Shown: piece after piece, positions 1 to 11,900 of the stretch
Layout: the number at the start of each line of letters is the position of its first letter
Position numbering within the stretch: position 1 is the first letter of the stretch
DNA from: Cryoendolithus antarcticus
Lineage: Eukaryota; Ascomycota; Dothideomycetes; Cladosporiales; Cladosporiaceae
Direction: 5' to 3'
DNA length: 64,000 bases
Assembly: GCA_002077065.1 (NCBI GenBank)
Contig: NAJO01000013.1
Coordinates: forward strand, 744,001 to 808,000
Notes under the pieces: model-generated
Databases searched by the model: none
Seen by the model: the letters and a program-made list of their open reading frames with translations, nothing else
Told to the model about the DNA's origin: nothing
Translations under genes and position numbers: made by a program

Positions 1-327
1 CCATTCGCGGCATTTGATCGTTTCGACATGATGCTGGTTGTGCAGATGGTTACGAGGTCCGATCAGAGGCGAAAGGTGGTCCAGTGAGCTGAAGAGTACG
101 CCTCTCGAATATGTGACAAGTATTCCTTGTAGTTATTGTCTTACAGACCCCTCCCAATAACTTGGTTTCATCCAGTTTGTTTGGTTTCACTCGGATCGCT
201 GGCGACGTCACCGCCAAACTGACTCGCGCCTACCCTTCGAACATGTGACATCGCGACACCTTCGCGCTTCAATTCAGAAAGCATCGTCTCTTATGACCAT
301 GTCCCCCGGGCTTTTAAGCAGGCCTTG
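1..327. other. Left-edge intergenic / APC2 upstream region
   Basis: I see no gene here. The stretch precedes the APC2 start codon and presumably contains its promoter and 5' UTR. A codon-aligned TTG sits directly before the first ATG, so the open frame begins slightly earlier than the likely start at 328. Confidence 0.5.
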
Positions 328-3009
328 ATGGCAACGCTGGCGACGACCGCTAGGCGTCACGATGTGTTCGCCTCGATCTTCCCGACTGAGCACTTCACTA
401 CGCCAACGCCGGAAGCCACACCGGACATTGGATCGCTGGCCAGTCCTGGTCGACCCTTCGGAGGCTTCAACTTACCGCAGAGTCTGCCTGGCGATGCCAC
501 TCAAGCTGATCGAGCTTGGAGTACGATCACAAGGTATCTTGCGCTTAACGCGGACGGGCAGACGCGACGAGCAGGCCGACAGGACTCGCAGGCACTAGGC
601 GTGTTGCTGAACCAACCCGCGAGAACTACCTTACTCGCACAATGGTACCTCAATGAGATCAGCACTCACTGCAGGGCGTATGTGCTGCCGGAGCTTGCAT
701 CATGGCAGTCACCTGTGCCGTTCTCAGCAGCACGAAGTCTGATAGACGATACCATTCAGGTGTTGCAAAGAGCTCTGGAGTTATACGTTGCGCCCATCTC
801 ATCGTTACGGACTCAATTACAAGGAAGAGATCTCGAGTCTGCTTTCGACGCATGGAGCTCACAGATCCGCGCCGGCTGGCACACCCTTATCCTGCACTCC
901 ATACCTCGCCAACGGCTGGAGAAGACTCTAGCGAGTGCTCTGTATCAGCACATGCGTGATAGCTTAGTACGGAACAGTAAGCCAGACCGATGTAGCGGTA
1001 CTAGTCGCTGTCTCTGTCGACTGAGCTTCGCTGGCTTTCCCCTTGAAGACCTTCATCGACTCGGACTCGGCGGCAATGTGGCAGAGCGCGCACTGGCTGT
1101 CGCGTCGAACCGCCTGCTTGATGGTCCTGCGATTCAGCGCAGATGCTTGCAAGTCGATTGGGCTGCGAAAGAGTCGGTCGTGCCCAAGCTGCGACATTGG
1201 GTCAAGGATCACTTTGCGCCCTCGGTGCAGGACGCTATCAGCGTTTTGACCGGCTCAGCTTACGTCTTCTCTGAGGGTGACATTTCGCGCATCACTTCTA
1301 CTGCGGTAGCAAGTATCGTGCGGAAGCGCACTGCAGCATTGTTCGACTATGTCAAGCTCTGGCCGCACAGCACTGGTGCACTACTGGATATCAAGAGCCA
1401 TCTAACCGACAGAGGAGCCGCACAGAAAGCGACTATTTGCGCTGCTATGACGACTCAGATCCAAGAACGACTTCTTCATGCAGGTGCCAGCACGGTGGAA
1501 GTTCTGAGTATCTACGTGAACATGATTCACGCATTCAGACTGCTTGATGCGCGCGGCGTACTCCTCGAAAAAGCTGCAGCACCTATCCGTATATACTTGC
1601 GTGGTAGGGATGACACCGTCAGCATTATCGCCGCCAGCTTCCTCGCTGAGGTGGACGATGGCGGACAAAATGCAGAGATCATCAGCGACAAAGTGTGCTC
1701 CGACATCACGAGAGAAGTCCTGACTTCATCGCTTGAGGATGTGAAAGATCATAAGGGTACTGACTGGGACGACATGAACTGGGCCCCCGAGCCCATCGAT
1801 GCAGGACCAAATCACAAGTTCACGAAGTCCGAGGATGTGCTATCATACATCCTAGGCCTATTCGATCAAGAAGACTTCATCAAGGAGGTGACGACGGTCT
1901 TGGCACAGCATTTACTGCAAGGCGCGGATCCGGAATTTGCAAGAGAGACGAGGCTAGTGGAGCTCTTCAAGTCACGCTTCGATCCAAGCAAGCTGCAAGC
2001 TGCAGAGGTCATGCTCAAAGACATGCGTGACTCCATTATGCTTGAGAAGCGGATATTCCCAGAGAAGTACCGTGCCGCTGTCTCTTCACCTCGAGAGCTG
2101 CAGGCTGCTATACCACTGGACGGCATCACGATTAATGCTCTTTATGGCATGTTCGCCGCACAGATGAGTCAGCCTGAGTTTCTCGCCACTGTGAAGCTAG
2201 TAGCAAATCACCGCGGCGACTTGCTGTATCCCAAGCGAGGTCGGCTCCCATCAGCACCTAGTCCTGCCAAACTTGCGAAAGTACGGCCGGTCAACGGGAT
2301 CGATACCAGCATTCGCATCTTGTCCAGCTTCTTCTGGCCGCAATTGCGCTCCAACACTTTTGTCATGCCAGGCAAGATTGAAACTGCTACAATGAAGATG
2401 TCGGAGCTGTTTGCGCGCCACAGTGGGCAGCGTACGCTAGACTGGCACGATGCTCTAGCCAAGATTTCCGTGAGACTGGAGCTTGAGGATCGCACAGTCG
2501 AAGAGGAAGACATCCCTGCCTGGCGTGGGAGCGTCGTTGACCTCTTCGGAGGAAGCACGTACGACGCCGACATTGGCTTCACGATTCCAGACCTCGAGCT
2601 TCAGCTGAACATGGATCCCGAGCTCGTTCTCGATGCCGTTCAATATTGGCTGTCGAGACGAGTCATCTACCAACAATCATCGTCAGGCCACTACCTCGTC
2701 CTCGAACGCCTAGATCTAGACATCGTTCCGCCTGCGCCTATCGCAGTCCTTGAGCCCGATGCAGCATCTGGACTCAAGTCTCAGGATGCCATGTTCAAAG
2801 AGAACGCACCCATGTTCGAAACGTTCATTGCGAATATGCTGCAGAATGGCGGGGCAAAGGAGGTGGATGGGTTCATGGGCATCACGAATATGCTGAAGAT
2901 GGTCTTGCCAACGTTCACGTATGGGGAGGAGGAAGTGGAGTGGCTTCTAGGGGAGATGGAGGGAAAGGGGATGGTGGCAAGGGATGGTGGGATGTGGGCG
3001 GCCAAGTGA
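328..3009 (+). CDS. APC2: Anaphase-promoting complex subunit 2 (cullin-like)
   Basis: This is a single-exon gene of 893 aa. The product is the cullin-like scaffold of the APC/C ubiquitin ligase, which holds the RING subunit APC11 and drives ubiquitination of securin and mitotic cyclins in the nucleus. The cullin-homology region lies at about residues 500-770 and includes a stretch resembling the family (ILSSFFWPQL, then a Glu-rich segment). The last 65 or so residues look like the APC2-type winged-helix (WHB) domain, containing MLKMVLPTF and ending in MVARDGGMW. The length suits fungal APC2 proteins. I use the ATG at 328 because the codon before it is TTG. No intron is needed. The gene ends about 150 bp before a convergent 2EXR gene. 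Confidence 0.85.
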   Translation: MATLATTARRHDVFASIFPTEHFTTPTPEATPDIGSLASPGRPFGGFNLPQSLPGDATQADRAWSTITRYLALNADGQTRRAGRQDSQALGVLLNQPARTTLLAQWYLNEISTHCRAYVLPELASWQSPVPFSAARSLIDDTIQVLQRALELYVAPISSLRTQLQGRDLESAFDAWSSQIRAGWHTLILHSIPRQRLEKTLASALYQHMRDSLVRNSKPDRCSGTSRCLCRLSFAGFPLEDLHRLGLGGNVAERALAVASNRLLDGPAIQRRCLQVDWAAKESVVPKLRHWVKDHFAPSVQDAISVLTGSAYVFSEGDISRITSTAVASIVRKRTAALFDYVKLWPHSTGALLDIKSHLTDRGAAQKATICAAMTTQIQERLLHAGASTVEVLSIYVNMIHAFRLLDARGVLLEKAAAPIRIYLRGRDDTVSIIAASFLAEVDDGGQNAEIISDKVCSDITREVLTSSLEDVKDHKGTDWDDMNWAPEPIDAGPNHKFTKSEDVLSYILGLFDQEDFIKEVTTVLAQHLLQGADPEFARETRLVELFKSRFDPSKLQAAEVMLKDMRDSIMLEKRIFPEKYRAAVSSPRELQAAIPLDGITINALYGMFAAQMSQPEFLATVKLVANHRGDLLYPKRGRLPSAPSPAKLAKVRPVNGIDTSIRILSSFFWPQLRSNTFVMPGKIETATMKMSELFARHSGQRTLDWHDALAKISVRLELEDRTVEEEDIPAWRGSVVDLFGGSTYDADIGFTIPDLELQLNMDPELVLDAVQYWLSRRVIYQQSSSGHYLVLERLDLDIVPPAPIAVLEPDAASGLKSQDAMFKENAPMFETFIANMLQNGGAKEVDGFMGITNMLKMVLPTFTYGEEEVEWLLGEMEGKGMVARDGGMWAAK

Positions 3010-3161
3010 TCGCGCTCAATGTTACTCACCCATTTCGATCACGACTACTATTGACGTACGATGTAATGCCATAGGTACATGTTGACTTGTTCCTATGAGG
3101 ATCATGGGATGTCACATACACCCACGCAGGGTTCCCCATGCCTCCAGTCTCTGCAACGCAG

Positions 3162-3737
3162 CTAGAAAACCTCGCTGCTCCAAGACCCCCTCGAGATTAA
3201 TGCTATCAGATTGTGCATTCGCTGATCGAGAGAATCAGGATTAAGTCTCCGGAATTCATCTTCCTCCTTGTCGTGACAATCCACCTGCCCTGCGTCATCA
3301 ATCTCAAGGATCAACTCGATGGGATAGACATAAAGCGGGTATGGTGCACTGGCAGTAAGTGACACTTTGTGCATGTGGCGAATGTTCTCGGCTCCCAGGG
3401 CCTGGCCCAGCTTTGAGCTCGGTGGAGATCTTCGAGGAGTTGCGTCGATGATCTCAATGCGGAGTTGAGTGTTACTGTAGAAAAGGGCCAGAGTTTCGAG
3501 GCGTATCTGTTTAAATGTAAGGGTCAGAGGTGGCTGCTTCCAGTCTCTGTTGGAGGCTTCGGGTTCGGGAAGGATGGCGAGATCGTAGACACGATCTCGG
3601 AGCTCGCGAGGCAGGTCAAGGAAAGATGCTTGAGGGTCCCTTGGCCGGGCAAGCGCAAGGTGCTTGCTGATATCAGAAGCAGACAGCTTGGAATTGGCCG
3701 CTGCTGGACCTTTTACCCAATGTTCGTTGGCAGTCAT
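3162..3737 (-). CDS. 2EXR / F-box-like domain protein, intact copy
   Basis: A 191-aa protein with the 2EXR signature common in dothideomycetes: an LDLPRELRDRVYDLA-type start at about residue 42, then a QIRLETLALFYSN segment and a C-terminal half with conserved hydrophobic blocks. The biochemical role of 2EXR proteins is unknown. They resemble F-box N-termini and occur in large expanded families. The ATG at 3737 begins the frame. It lies in tandem, on the same strand, with a second related gene at 4239-4992 that is frame-broken. A Cys-rich reading frame at 3911-4211 lies just upstream and could be a lost or spliced 5' exon, because the paralogue carries CxxC motifs directly before its 2EXR segment. 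Confidence 0.7.
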   Translation of the reverse strand: MTANEHWVKGPAAANSKLSASDISKHLALARPRDPQASFLDLPRELRDRVYDLAILPEPEASNRDWKQPPLTLTFKQIRLETLALFYSNTQLRIEIIDATPRRSPPSSKLGQALGAENIRHMHKVSLTASAPYPLYVYPIELILEIDDAGQVDCHDKEEDEFRRLNPDSLDQRMHNLIALISRGSWSSEVF

Positions 3738-3910
3738 GACGGCTATGAACGATCGCTGGCGTGTCGCGAAAGGCTTTGAATGAAGGCTAGTCGAGCAAAA
3801 TGTCTGACCTCAGCAGAGTCGACGTGCGGTCATCAGCGTTTGGACGGAGTGTGTTTGACACAGATGTAGTCGACGAACCTCACTTTATGAGTCAATCATT
3901 GGAATGTGTG

Positions 3911-4211
3911 TCATACCGTCTGCACGGCGTATTCTAGGTACCTGAGAGATGCCAAGCTGGATTCTGTCAAGCGGATTTCAAGAAGCAGCTTTCGATAGTC
4001 CATCTGGAGCTCGGCATGACTGGTAGGGTAATCGTTGTATGAGCCTGGCAGCTCCGAAATGTGAAGTAGCGGAAGACCATCCGGACGAGAAACCGAGTTG
4101 TTTGTGTGCGACGGGTACATTGCGAGCTGTCAGTAGTCGCTCTTTACGTGTGTGCGCCCCGCATGTGAAGCATTTACCCTTGCGAAGGCAGTCGATGTTT
4201 TCGCCACACAT
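3911..4211 (-). other. Weak Cys-rich coding fragment between the 2EXR paralogues
   Basis: Two overlapping minus-strand frames lie here. One opens with an ATG at 4211 and encodes a short stretch with four cysteines in a CxxC-like arrangement. This recalls the Cys-rich N-terminus of the broken 2EXR gene next door. A plausible 51-nt intron (GTAAAT to CTGACAG) lies inside but preserves frame, so it does not decide the structure. The other frame (ATG at 4120) encodes about 69 residues with no recognised domain. It could be a 5' exon of the intact 2EXR gene, a third degraded copy, or chance. Confidence 0.2.
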
Positions 4212-4238
4212 ACAATTACTTTACCGCAGATACCTTTC

Positions 4239-4992
4239 TCAGCTCCTGTAGCGATCAGGACGAAGCTGTCGATCCAGCATCACAGGTTTCGACCGCGCTT
4301 TTCGGGAGATTCCAAGCGCACTCAAGAGCGTACTTCGACTCCATTGTCTACCATCTAGATCCTTCCTCAGTGCCTCAATCGCGCGGGCAAGAGGGACACT
4401 GTACCTTTGCAGGTTATGCCATATGTCAGACGTTGGACCCGCGTTGCTGGTGCACGCTACCTTACCGTCCGCGCCGATGTCCAGATCGTAAACAAGATCG
4501 AGATGTGGGAAACAGTCCACTGGAATGTTTGCATGTATGGAGAGTTTGCGCATATCACGGACATGCTTGTCATCAAGCGAATGTGCCCAGCGTTTAGCCT
4601 GCTTGACATCTGCAAGCTCCCCGTCTCGACCAGGTCTAATTGATGCAGAAAAGGGTTGAGGCGTAGAAGAGCGGAAGAGGTTTTTCACGAATCTGACGGG
4701 TTGCGAAGGTGAAGCACGGTTGCCACCAGTCGTGATGGAGAGTGTCGGGCTTGGCGAAGACCAGCTCGTAGATCTGGTTGCGGAGTTCGGCAGGAAGATC
4801 CAGTATTGAGGTTGTCGGGAAGTGCGCGGAAGGATATCGCAGCTGAATCGACTTACGTTTGGCGGAATCGTAGTGGTAACACGCTTTGCAGGTACGTTTG
4901 TGCTCGAACTTGCGAATGCAGCCTTGACATGGAGTATGCTGCGTCCACGCGAAGTTGCCGCAAGGGCGAGTGCCGCGAGTCGTCTCTGTCAT
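4239..4992 (-). pseudogene. 2EXR protein gene broken by a one-base frameshift
   Basis: A paralogue of the 3162-3737 gene. The first frame (ATG at 4992) has CxxC pairs and then a clear 2EXR start (LDLPAELRNQIYELVF) and the ATRQIR...LPLFYAST block, but stops at 4636-4638 straight after FCIN. Similarity resumes at once in another frame, which runs to a stop at 4239-4241 and carries the expected hydrophobic C-terminal half (RDMRKLSI, LVYDLDIGADG). The two frames overlap near 4640, and no GT..AG pair of intron length fits between them. Aligning it by eye with the intact paralogue puts a single one-base indel there. It is either a young pseudogene or a sequence error. Confidence 0.65.
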
Positions 4993-5304
4993 TGCTGTCG
5001 ATGGCGATGGCGGTCTGCGGACTGTATTCCAATCCACCACCGAAGCGTAAACAAGTACTTGTTCGCAGTTGAGTACAGTATCATATGTGATGTGAGTCAG
5101 TACCTAGTCAAGGTGAAGTAAAGATTGCGGCGCAGCGAAGCCCGCCCGATATTCGATCCTTCCACATGAGTAATCGGAGCGATCAGAACATTCGTGATTC
5201 CGAGTCACCAGATGCGGGTCAAGTTTTCATGGTCAACTATTCTGTACTCTCCGAACATCGTTTCCTGTATACATGACAACGTCTCACCTAGTTACTGCGC
5301 CAGC

Positions 5305-6379
5305 TCAATCCTTCCACGCCCTATACACCGTTCTGCTGCCCCAGACTTCACCCTTCTTCAGCAGCACCATGCTCCTGTACTTATCTATGTTCACAGCATC
5401 CACATATCGACTGGCCTCGATACACATACCACTCCTGGGTCCTCTCGCAGGCAGTCCATCCATCTCCGGCACATCGATGAATTTGCCAGTGTAGAACTGA
5501 AACGCCGGCTCTGTGCTCAGCGCCTCCAGATGTAATTTAGTATACGGGTGGTAGAACGAGCACAGCTTCTGCAGCGACTGCGAGCGAGTGTCTAGTGGCA
5601 CGCTGGAAGGATCTGTGTTGACTACGAAGCAGTGATCTGGCTTTGGCGTCTCCGCACCGAGGGTGAACTCCTTCTTGGCTTCGAACTCGGGATACGGTTC
5701 AATGGCGCCTGTGGGGATCGCATCATCGTCGACGACTTGGTGAAGGTTGGTTTCCATGGTCGTTTGGGTGCCTTCTAGCGTTGGGCCGCCAGAAATGTTA
5801 AAGTAGCTGTCACAATTGCATCAGTACTTCCTTACCCGAGTTCAGGATTAAACTGCGTATAGCGTACCTGTGGTTCGTCACAGCAACAACAGTCTCTTCA
5901 ACCTCATCGCCAACAAGCTCAACCTCGTATTCGATTTCCAAGCTTGTCTTCTCGATTCCACTTTTGTCGTTCTCCACACTGGGTGTATACCACAGCTTGA
6001 ACTCCACCGTACCAGGGAAGCCCTCATCTCCATCTTTGCTCAGATATGTGAATAGCACAGCCTCTTTTCCGTTCCTCTCGACATCCTTTGGACCCTCGAA
6101 GTCAACTTTACCCCAGCCATTGACCCCGCCGTGAAGTGTGTTTGGCCCATTGTTGACAGCAAGCGGGTAGCTTTTCCCATTGAGGCTGTTGATCTTGGCG
6201 CCTGAGATGCGGTTTGCAACGCGACCGATGGTCTCGCCGAAGAATGGGCTGTGTTTGGTCTTGTACGACTCGGCAGAGGGGAATCCGAGTACAATGTTCG
6301 TGCCCCCGACTTTGAAGTCCTGGATGATGCCGCCCTGGGGTAGGAACGAAAACGAGTCGGAATACTTCTTGGTGGCCAT
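5305..6379 (-). CDS. Aldose 1-epimerase (galactose mutarotase), two exons
   Basis: The predicted enzyme (337 aa) interconverts alpha and beta anomers of galactose or glucose in the cytosol, feeding the Leloir pathway. Exon 1 is 6379-5868 and exon 2 is 5806-5305; the intron (5867-5807) runs GTACGC to TGACAG. The splice rebuilds the family hallmark NHSYFN exactly across the junction, which strongly supports it. Exon 1 carries the NTLHGG motif with the catalytic His. Exon 2 carries the late GMCIEASRY segment with the catalytic Glu. I chose the ATG at 6379 because it has A at -3 and G at +4 and directly precedes the conserved start; an in-frame ATG at 6424 would add 15 residues. No other galactose gene is adjacent. 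Confidence 0.88.
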
Positions 6380-7803
6380 CTTTGCGGTGGTCTTGGAGGA
6401 TAGCTTGGGGAGGGTACGAAGCATGTGATAGTTGAGAGAAGAGAAAGATGGAGAGTTTGCTGGCCTGAAGTTCACTATCACGAGCCGCCATTATCGTTGC
6501 GCGGCAGTGGTGACAACTGTCTCTTACAGTGGAGCGCTGCTCCGGAGCGTGTCATATTGATGTGGAGGATGTTCAGGCTGATCGTTTCGGCTAAGATCAG
6601 GTTGCATGTGGAGTCTGCCGTGTATCGTTCGAGGCAACGACTTCCAAGTGGTGAGCGCAAAGGAGTACTTGTAACAGGGCTGACTTCGCAACCGTCGCGT
6701 AGAGCTGCCTTACTACGACATGTCCCTTCATCCATGGTCAGGAGGAGGGATGAATATACCACGTACCAGGCCCCCGATGACACTTACTCCGCCCTGACCA
6801 AGATGTCCAGCCAGGCTTGGCACGTTGTGGAGCAATGATGATGAAAATTAACCTGTTCGCGAGGTTTCGATTTCTGGTAGAACCCTCAGATGGATCGACC
6901 GACCCTACTGCGAGATCTCTAACAACGCACAAGGCAAGTATCCAATATTGGAAGGAGCAGCTCGGACACAGACCCCCAACAAGACAACCCAGGGAGGTTG
7001 AATGCGGGCAGCCTAAGTACGTAAACTCTATCCACGAGCATTTAGCTGGGGACGATGCAGATGTTCTCTTTCAAAGAAAGTACGACGCTACTCGCAGCAT
7101 TGCGATACCTACCAGAACACACCGGCCGGACGTGGCCTGTGAGCGCGCGGTGGTCAAATGTCCTCTGCAAGGAAGCATCTGATATCAGCTCTATAAAGTA
7201 CCCAGTGTTCGCCGTCACGCCTCGATTAACGCCGTGATTGAATAAGTCAGTCCCCTAACGCCATGCTTCGCTTGAACGCTTTGAACGACCATTCCAATGT
7301 CAACCTGGATTGGTGAGCTCCTAACTTGTTGCTGGGTCAATCGCGTGCCTCGTGCCGGTATTCCCATCGAGTACCCTCGGCGTACACATGACCATGAGCC
7401 ATCCGAAATTCCGACTGGTGAGGTTGCTATGGTGTGACATCGTAATGTCTTCATCCTTGCTTGGCTCGCTCTCGTTGCTACTGATCGTCTCGGCTTTTCG
7501 GAAAAATATCGAACCTAAGTCCGACGGATCCCGGATGTTCATGCAGACTTTATGCAAGCCTGCATGCAATGCGGAATGGAATCTTCTGACGCCGCTGAGC
7601 GATTGCAGTTGCTCAAATAAATCCGAACATCTTCCGAACGCGGTGATGACATAGCGTGAGCCGCGGACGACCACACGGTGGATGCGTATTGCCTTGTCGT
7701 GCGCATCGTTCGCAGTGCATTTCAATCACACAAAGGGCAGATGTTGACAGCTCTTGTCGAGCAGGTGCCTCCAAGTGCGTCAATGATTGTGAACGAGCAG
7801 TGA
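6380..7803. other. Intergenic region, no gene recognised
   Basis: About 1.4 kb between the mutarotase start and the 3' end of a Zn2Cys6 gene. Reading frames of up to about 137 codons exist on both strands but have no domain, no consistent splice structure and a composition typical of random frames. The right part should hold the mutarotase promoter's distal sequences and the 3' UTR of the regulator gene. Confidence 0.5.
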
Positions 7804-8962
7804 TCATATCATCAGCTCGTTTCCACCCTGCTCATACTTGCTCATGTCGAAGTTATCGTCCATCAGATCATTCATACTAGTATTGGTATAGGGATTGTAG
7901 TCATTGAATGAGAGAGGTTGCTGGTTTGCGAAGCCCTGGTTCGGTCCCGCCAGATCGAATGAGTACGAAGGCGAGTCCCATACGTTTATGCTCATCATCA
8001 CATCGTTGCCTCGCATGACTGCCATCTGCGGCGGCGGATTGAGTGGGAAAGGATTGGTGTTGTTATTGGTAAGAAGCTGCTGCCATTCGGGCACATACGT
8101 CTGAGCAGCAGGAGGATCCATTTGCATCGGCTGAGTTACTTGGGGCTGTTGCCACTGAGGCTGACGGTGAGTGGGCCGAGTTGCTGATGTTGGCGTTGCC
8201 AATCTCTGCGAGGGACTTTGGGTGAGTGGAGTGTGATGCGCACTCGCCAGGGTGAAGCTATCGCGGAAGACCTTGCGCTTGTTCTCGAGTGGTGTGATAT
8301 TTGATGCAGCTCGTGATGACCGGTGTTGGCTCCGGTCTGAGTCCGAGCTGACTGATCCTCGCCTATGGACTAGAGGAGCGCCGTTGCTGATGAGCTGCTT
8401 CTGCATTTCCTTGAAGTCTTCAATGAATGGTTCAGCTTCATCACCAGTCTTGGAGTCCATGAGAAGGCCAAGTCCAGCAAGGATGTCATGAACCAGTGGT
8501 TTTCCATCCGTTTCAGCAAGTGGTGAGCCTTTCCAGTGTCCATCGTGGAGAGCTCGTTGGTACATTTCGCGAAGGCCTGAGGCCATTTGGCCTTGCTGCT
8601 GCTCCAGCTGCTCGACGTAGCCTTTCGGGTAGATTTTGTCGTGTGATCGTTTTCTTTCACTTGGCGCGAAGTTAGCAATGGTCAGCCCGAGTGAGTAGGC
8701 ATACAACATACCCAAAGACACAGATCTGATCGTCTGCCTTGCAACGTGAGCAAGGCACTTCGCCATTACACTTACTCTTCTTCATTCGACATCGATCGCA
8801 TGCTTTGCACACCCGTTTGCGAAGGCTGTCGGCAGTCGAGTCTTGCGAGTCTGTCCGTTGCATGTTGCCTGGTAGCATGGCCGGCGACAAGGGATCCATC
8901 GACAGGGCGTTGTGCATTGATAGTGAAGCAGTGTTGATCTGCAGATTGCGTATAGGTTGCAT
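7804..8962 (-). CDS. Zn(II)2Cys6 transcription factor, two exons
   Basis: A predicted nuclear regulator of 368 aa. Exon 1 is 8962-8712 and exon 2 is 8659-7804, with an intron (8711-8660) from GTATGT to CCAAG. Exon 1 contains a complete binuclear zinc cluster at about residues 52-80: CKACDRC, then C-x6-C spacing, ending in QICVFG. The splice continues into a basic linker (ERKRSHDKIYPKGY) and a Gln-rich coiled segment (VEQLEQQQ), the usual dimerisation layout after a zinc cluster. The rest is low-complexity, rich in Gln, Asn, Pro and Ser, ending in an acidic patch that could be an activation region. The long fungal-specific middle homology domain is missing, so this is a short-type regulator. 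Its targets are unknown. Confidence 0.85.
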
Positions 8963-11900
8963 TGTAATATGATATTACCTCAGAGCGATGCTAGCCAAGG
9001 GTGTGTAGAACAACAACCAACGATAGAATGTATTTGTAGACCTAAAGAGCAGTGCAGTCCAAGAAGGGGCAAACGCAAGCATAAATGCGCGATTGACAAG
9101 GCTCATATAAGCTGAGTAGTCATAAGGGTGCAGCAACCGACATTTCGTAATCCGCATAGCGAGATGCGATCACATCAGGCACGCCTTGGGGAAAGGGCTC
9201 CGCGGCACACGCCCGCGAATCTGGGCAAGCCCTTTCGTGCATTCGGAGTCGGATTGCGCTTCATGCGCGGAGCCAGATACGCTTTACTTCCCATCACCAA
9301 CAGTGCTACCGTTCTCTCGGGGACATAGCGGCTGTGCGGCAGCCGGCCTCTGATGCCGCCTGTGATAGCATAGGCGCACAGAGCAAACCTTAAGCGATGC
9401 ATGGGGCTATCGGTCGTCAGAAACTTCCGCCTTACTTTGCGTGATGAGGTTGGATGACCATGTGCTGACGGATGCGAATGCATGCAGAGGTGGCAAGACG
9501 GACGCTCGCTAAATCCTGTTGCCGAGAGGTTACTTTCTCAAAGCAGTATCCACCCTTGACAGGGGAGTGCAAAGGTTACAAAAATGTTGCCGGTCTTGAT
9601 CAACGACTCATCCGTCAACCGGTAAGACCGTCAATAACGCTACTCTGTATTATCAGCGTGGTGCGTCGCCAATTGACCGTCAATGCTCGGTCTTCACTCC
9701 CTCGTTGCTGACCATCGCGCTGATCAAACGAAGACCGATACCCCTCTCTGGCGTCCAGTAGCTCGGTTTCGCAAAAGATACTTCGCACAGTCCTTGGCAC
9801 GTTCTGGCGCTTTTCACAATCCTGGCGCAGCAGTGTCAGGCGTTCTGCCTGTCTTGTCAGAGGACGCATTTCGACATCCTGCATGCCGTGCGCGTCCTAG
9901 CTGGTTCTCATCAGAAGGGTTGTGTCTTACCACATGTCCTTCGCCCCGCGGATCGACACGATGTTATTGTGCATGTATGCGCGTTGGGCGTGTCGCCGAG
10001 CGCCGTTGGAGTCTACATCGCCTTTCACTGACGACCGAAGGCATCACACATCGACAGCTCGATGACAACAGAGGCTCGAGCTGCCAAAGTTGCCACTGCA
10101 CCTTCTGGCAGTGGCCGACCGTATCCTCATCGCGCGAAAAAGGCGCCCCATCGCTTCAGCCCTACAGCGTGCTCACTGCTGCCGCAGCGTACAGAGCACA
10201 CAAGCATTACTGGGGAGCGCGGCAACCGGCAAGCACAGCACTTCCGGGGCCGAGACGTGCCAATCATTCGGCCGACATCGACAGCTACCTGTGCAGCATG
10301 ATGAACACGCTACAGCTACCGTCTGTTCGTCCGTGGTGGTTTGGATCTCCCTTGGACTATTACCGAGGCGTTGCACTCATTCTGCACGATCCTACGACTG
10401 ACTCACAAGATTTCTCAACCACAGCAAGTGAAAGCACCTGGGCCAAAGACGCGACCTCTTAGACACTTCATCGTTAGTAGGTAGCGTTCTGTCCTCGAAT
10501 CGCGAGGACCATCGAGGATTCTCTTGGCCAGGGTAGCTCATCTCTCGTTCATCCTGATCACCGTTGATGTGCCGAGTACCTCTATTGTGCTCATAATCAC
10601 GATACTTCTCATATCCATGGGATCGGCTGCAAAGGTGAATGGGGACATCCGTCTACAGACGGGCGAAGCCCACAAGCCTTTTTCCCAAAGTGCTAGTCCT
10701 CCGTGGATTTGAGCTCCCGAGTGGTTGGTGATGGTCTTATCAGACCAATGGCAGCTTCTCTTAGAAGTACATGTCATCAATGCGTTCACATGTAGTTGCG
10801 AGGTGCAAGATTTCAATCGAAGGAGTGGAACTCTAACGCACAGCGTGAAAGCTAGTCCTTTACCAGAGTCTAAGCTTCGTCGGTGCCTTATCTTTGGAAG
10901 AACACGAAATGCCATTCAGTGCGGTCTCAAAGGTACTGCGACTTCGCCACCACGACTTTGCGAATAAGCTCGCCTCCAGCGGAACACACGCTCGCAATGT
11001 GTGCCTGGTTGCAACGCTGTTGTTAACTTTGACACGTCTCTGACTAGGCAGTGAATCTAGCTGACCCCGCTGGTGCTGAGCTCGATCATGCATAATTCCA
11101 CGCCGACGAATGGCACGATAAGTTTGTTGAAAGGCTGAAGCTGAAGCTGAAGCTTATACCTTGCCCTTGCCGGCAGTCGAACGCAGCAACACTTGCCATG
11201 TCCAGTAGCAGCTTGCCCACGTACCAACACCATAATCATCGATTTTTCTCTGCCCCGCACATTTTCAAGGCCCGCGCTCACATACGCTCCCGTGCACACC
11301 CTCTCAAACTCTCACCGTCTCTCAGAGCTCCCTCCATAGCTCGAACTGAGCTTCCAACTCCCACTTACTCAGCTCATCAGTAATCCGCCGCTACATGCAG
11401 GGTCAACACAATAGTAGGCTAGAGGTGCATACTGCACTGCGGCAACTGCATATGTAAGCGAGATAGCGCTCATCAAAGCTCCGGGGAGATGATTTGACAT
11501 TGTGTGAGGGCCTGCTGGTCGACGCTGCATCTATTAAGCTGACATATGCTGGGCCCGGGGTTCAGACCCGATGTGAATAGCGTTTTCATCGTGGTCATGT
11601 CAGCGGATGACATGCTGTCATCGGGCAAGCTATCTGAACAAGCTCGATTTCCCTATTCGAGCGCTCAGCTAAGGCCATTGTAATGAAGTCACCGAGTCTG
11701 CAGAGTCTGGGATGGAGCAGAGCTCTACAGGTGTTGGAAGAACCTTATGCTGAGAATCCGCAACATGACTTCCCGTAGGACAAGTTGCCATAAGCAAGCT
11801 TCAGGTACATTCAAATTGCTGTCTCTGAACCCATTTCCAAGACGTGGGCATGTCGAGCCGAGCGCGGCAAGGATCGAGACGAAGTCGGTGCGTTCACAGA

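Noticed and set aside
9187..9243. An inverted repeat around GAAAGGGCT that first looked like a tRNA or small hairpin RNA
   Set aside because: No cloverleaf, no anticodon loop and no B-box sequence could be formed; only one stem is present.
11540..11580. GGGTTCAGACCC-like sequence resembling a tRNA T arm
   Set aside because: No matching acceptor, D or anticodon arms lie at the right distance on either side.
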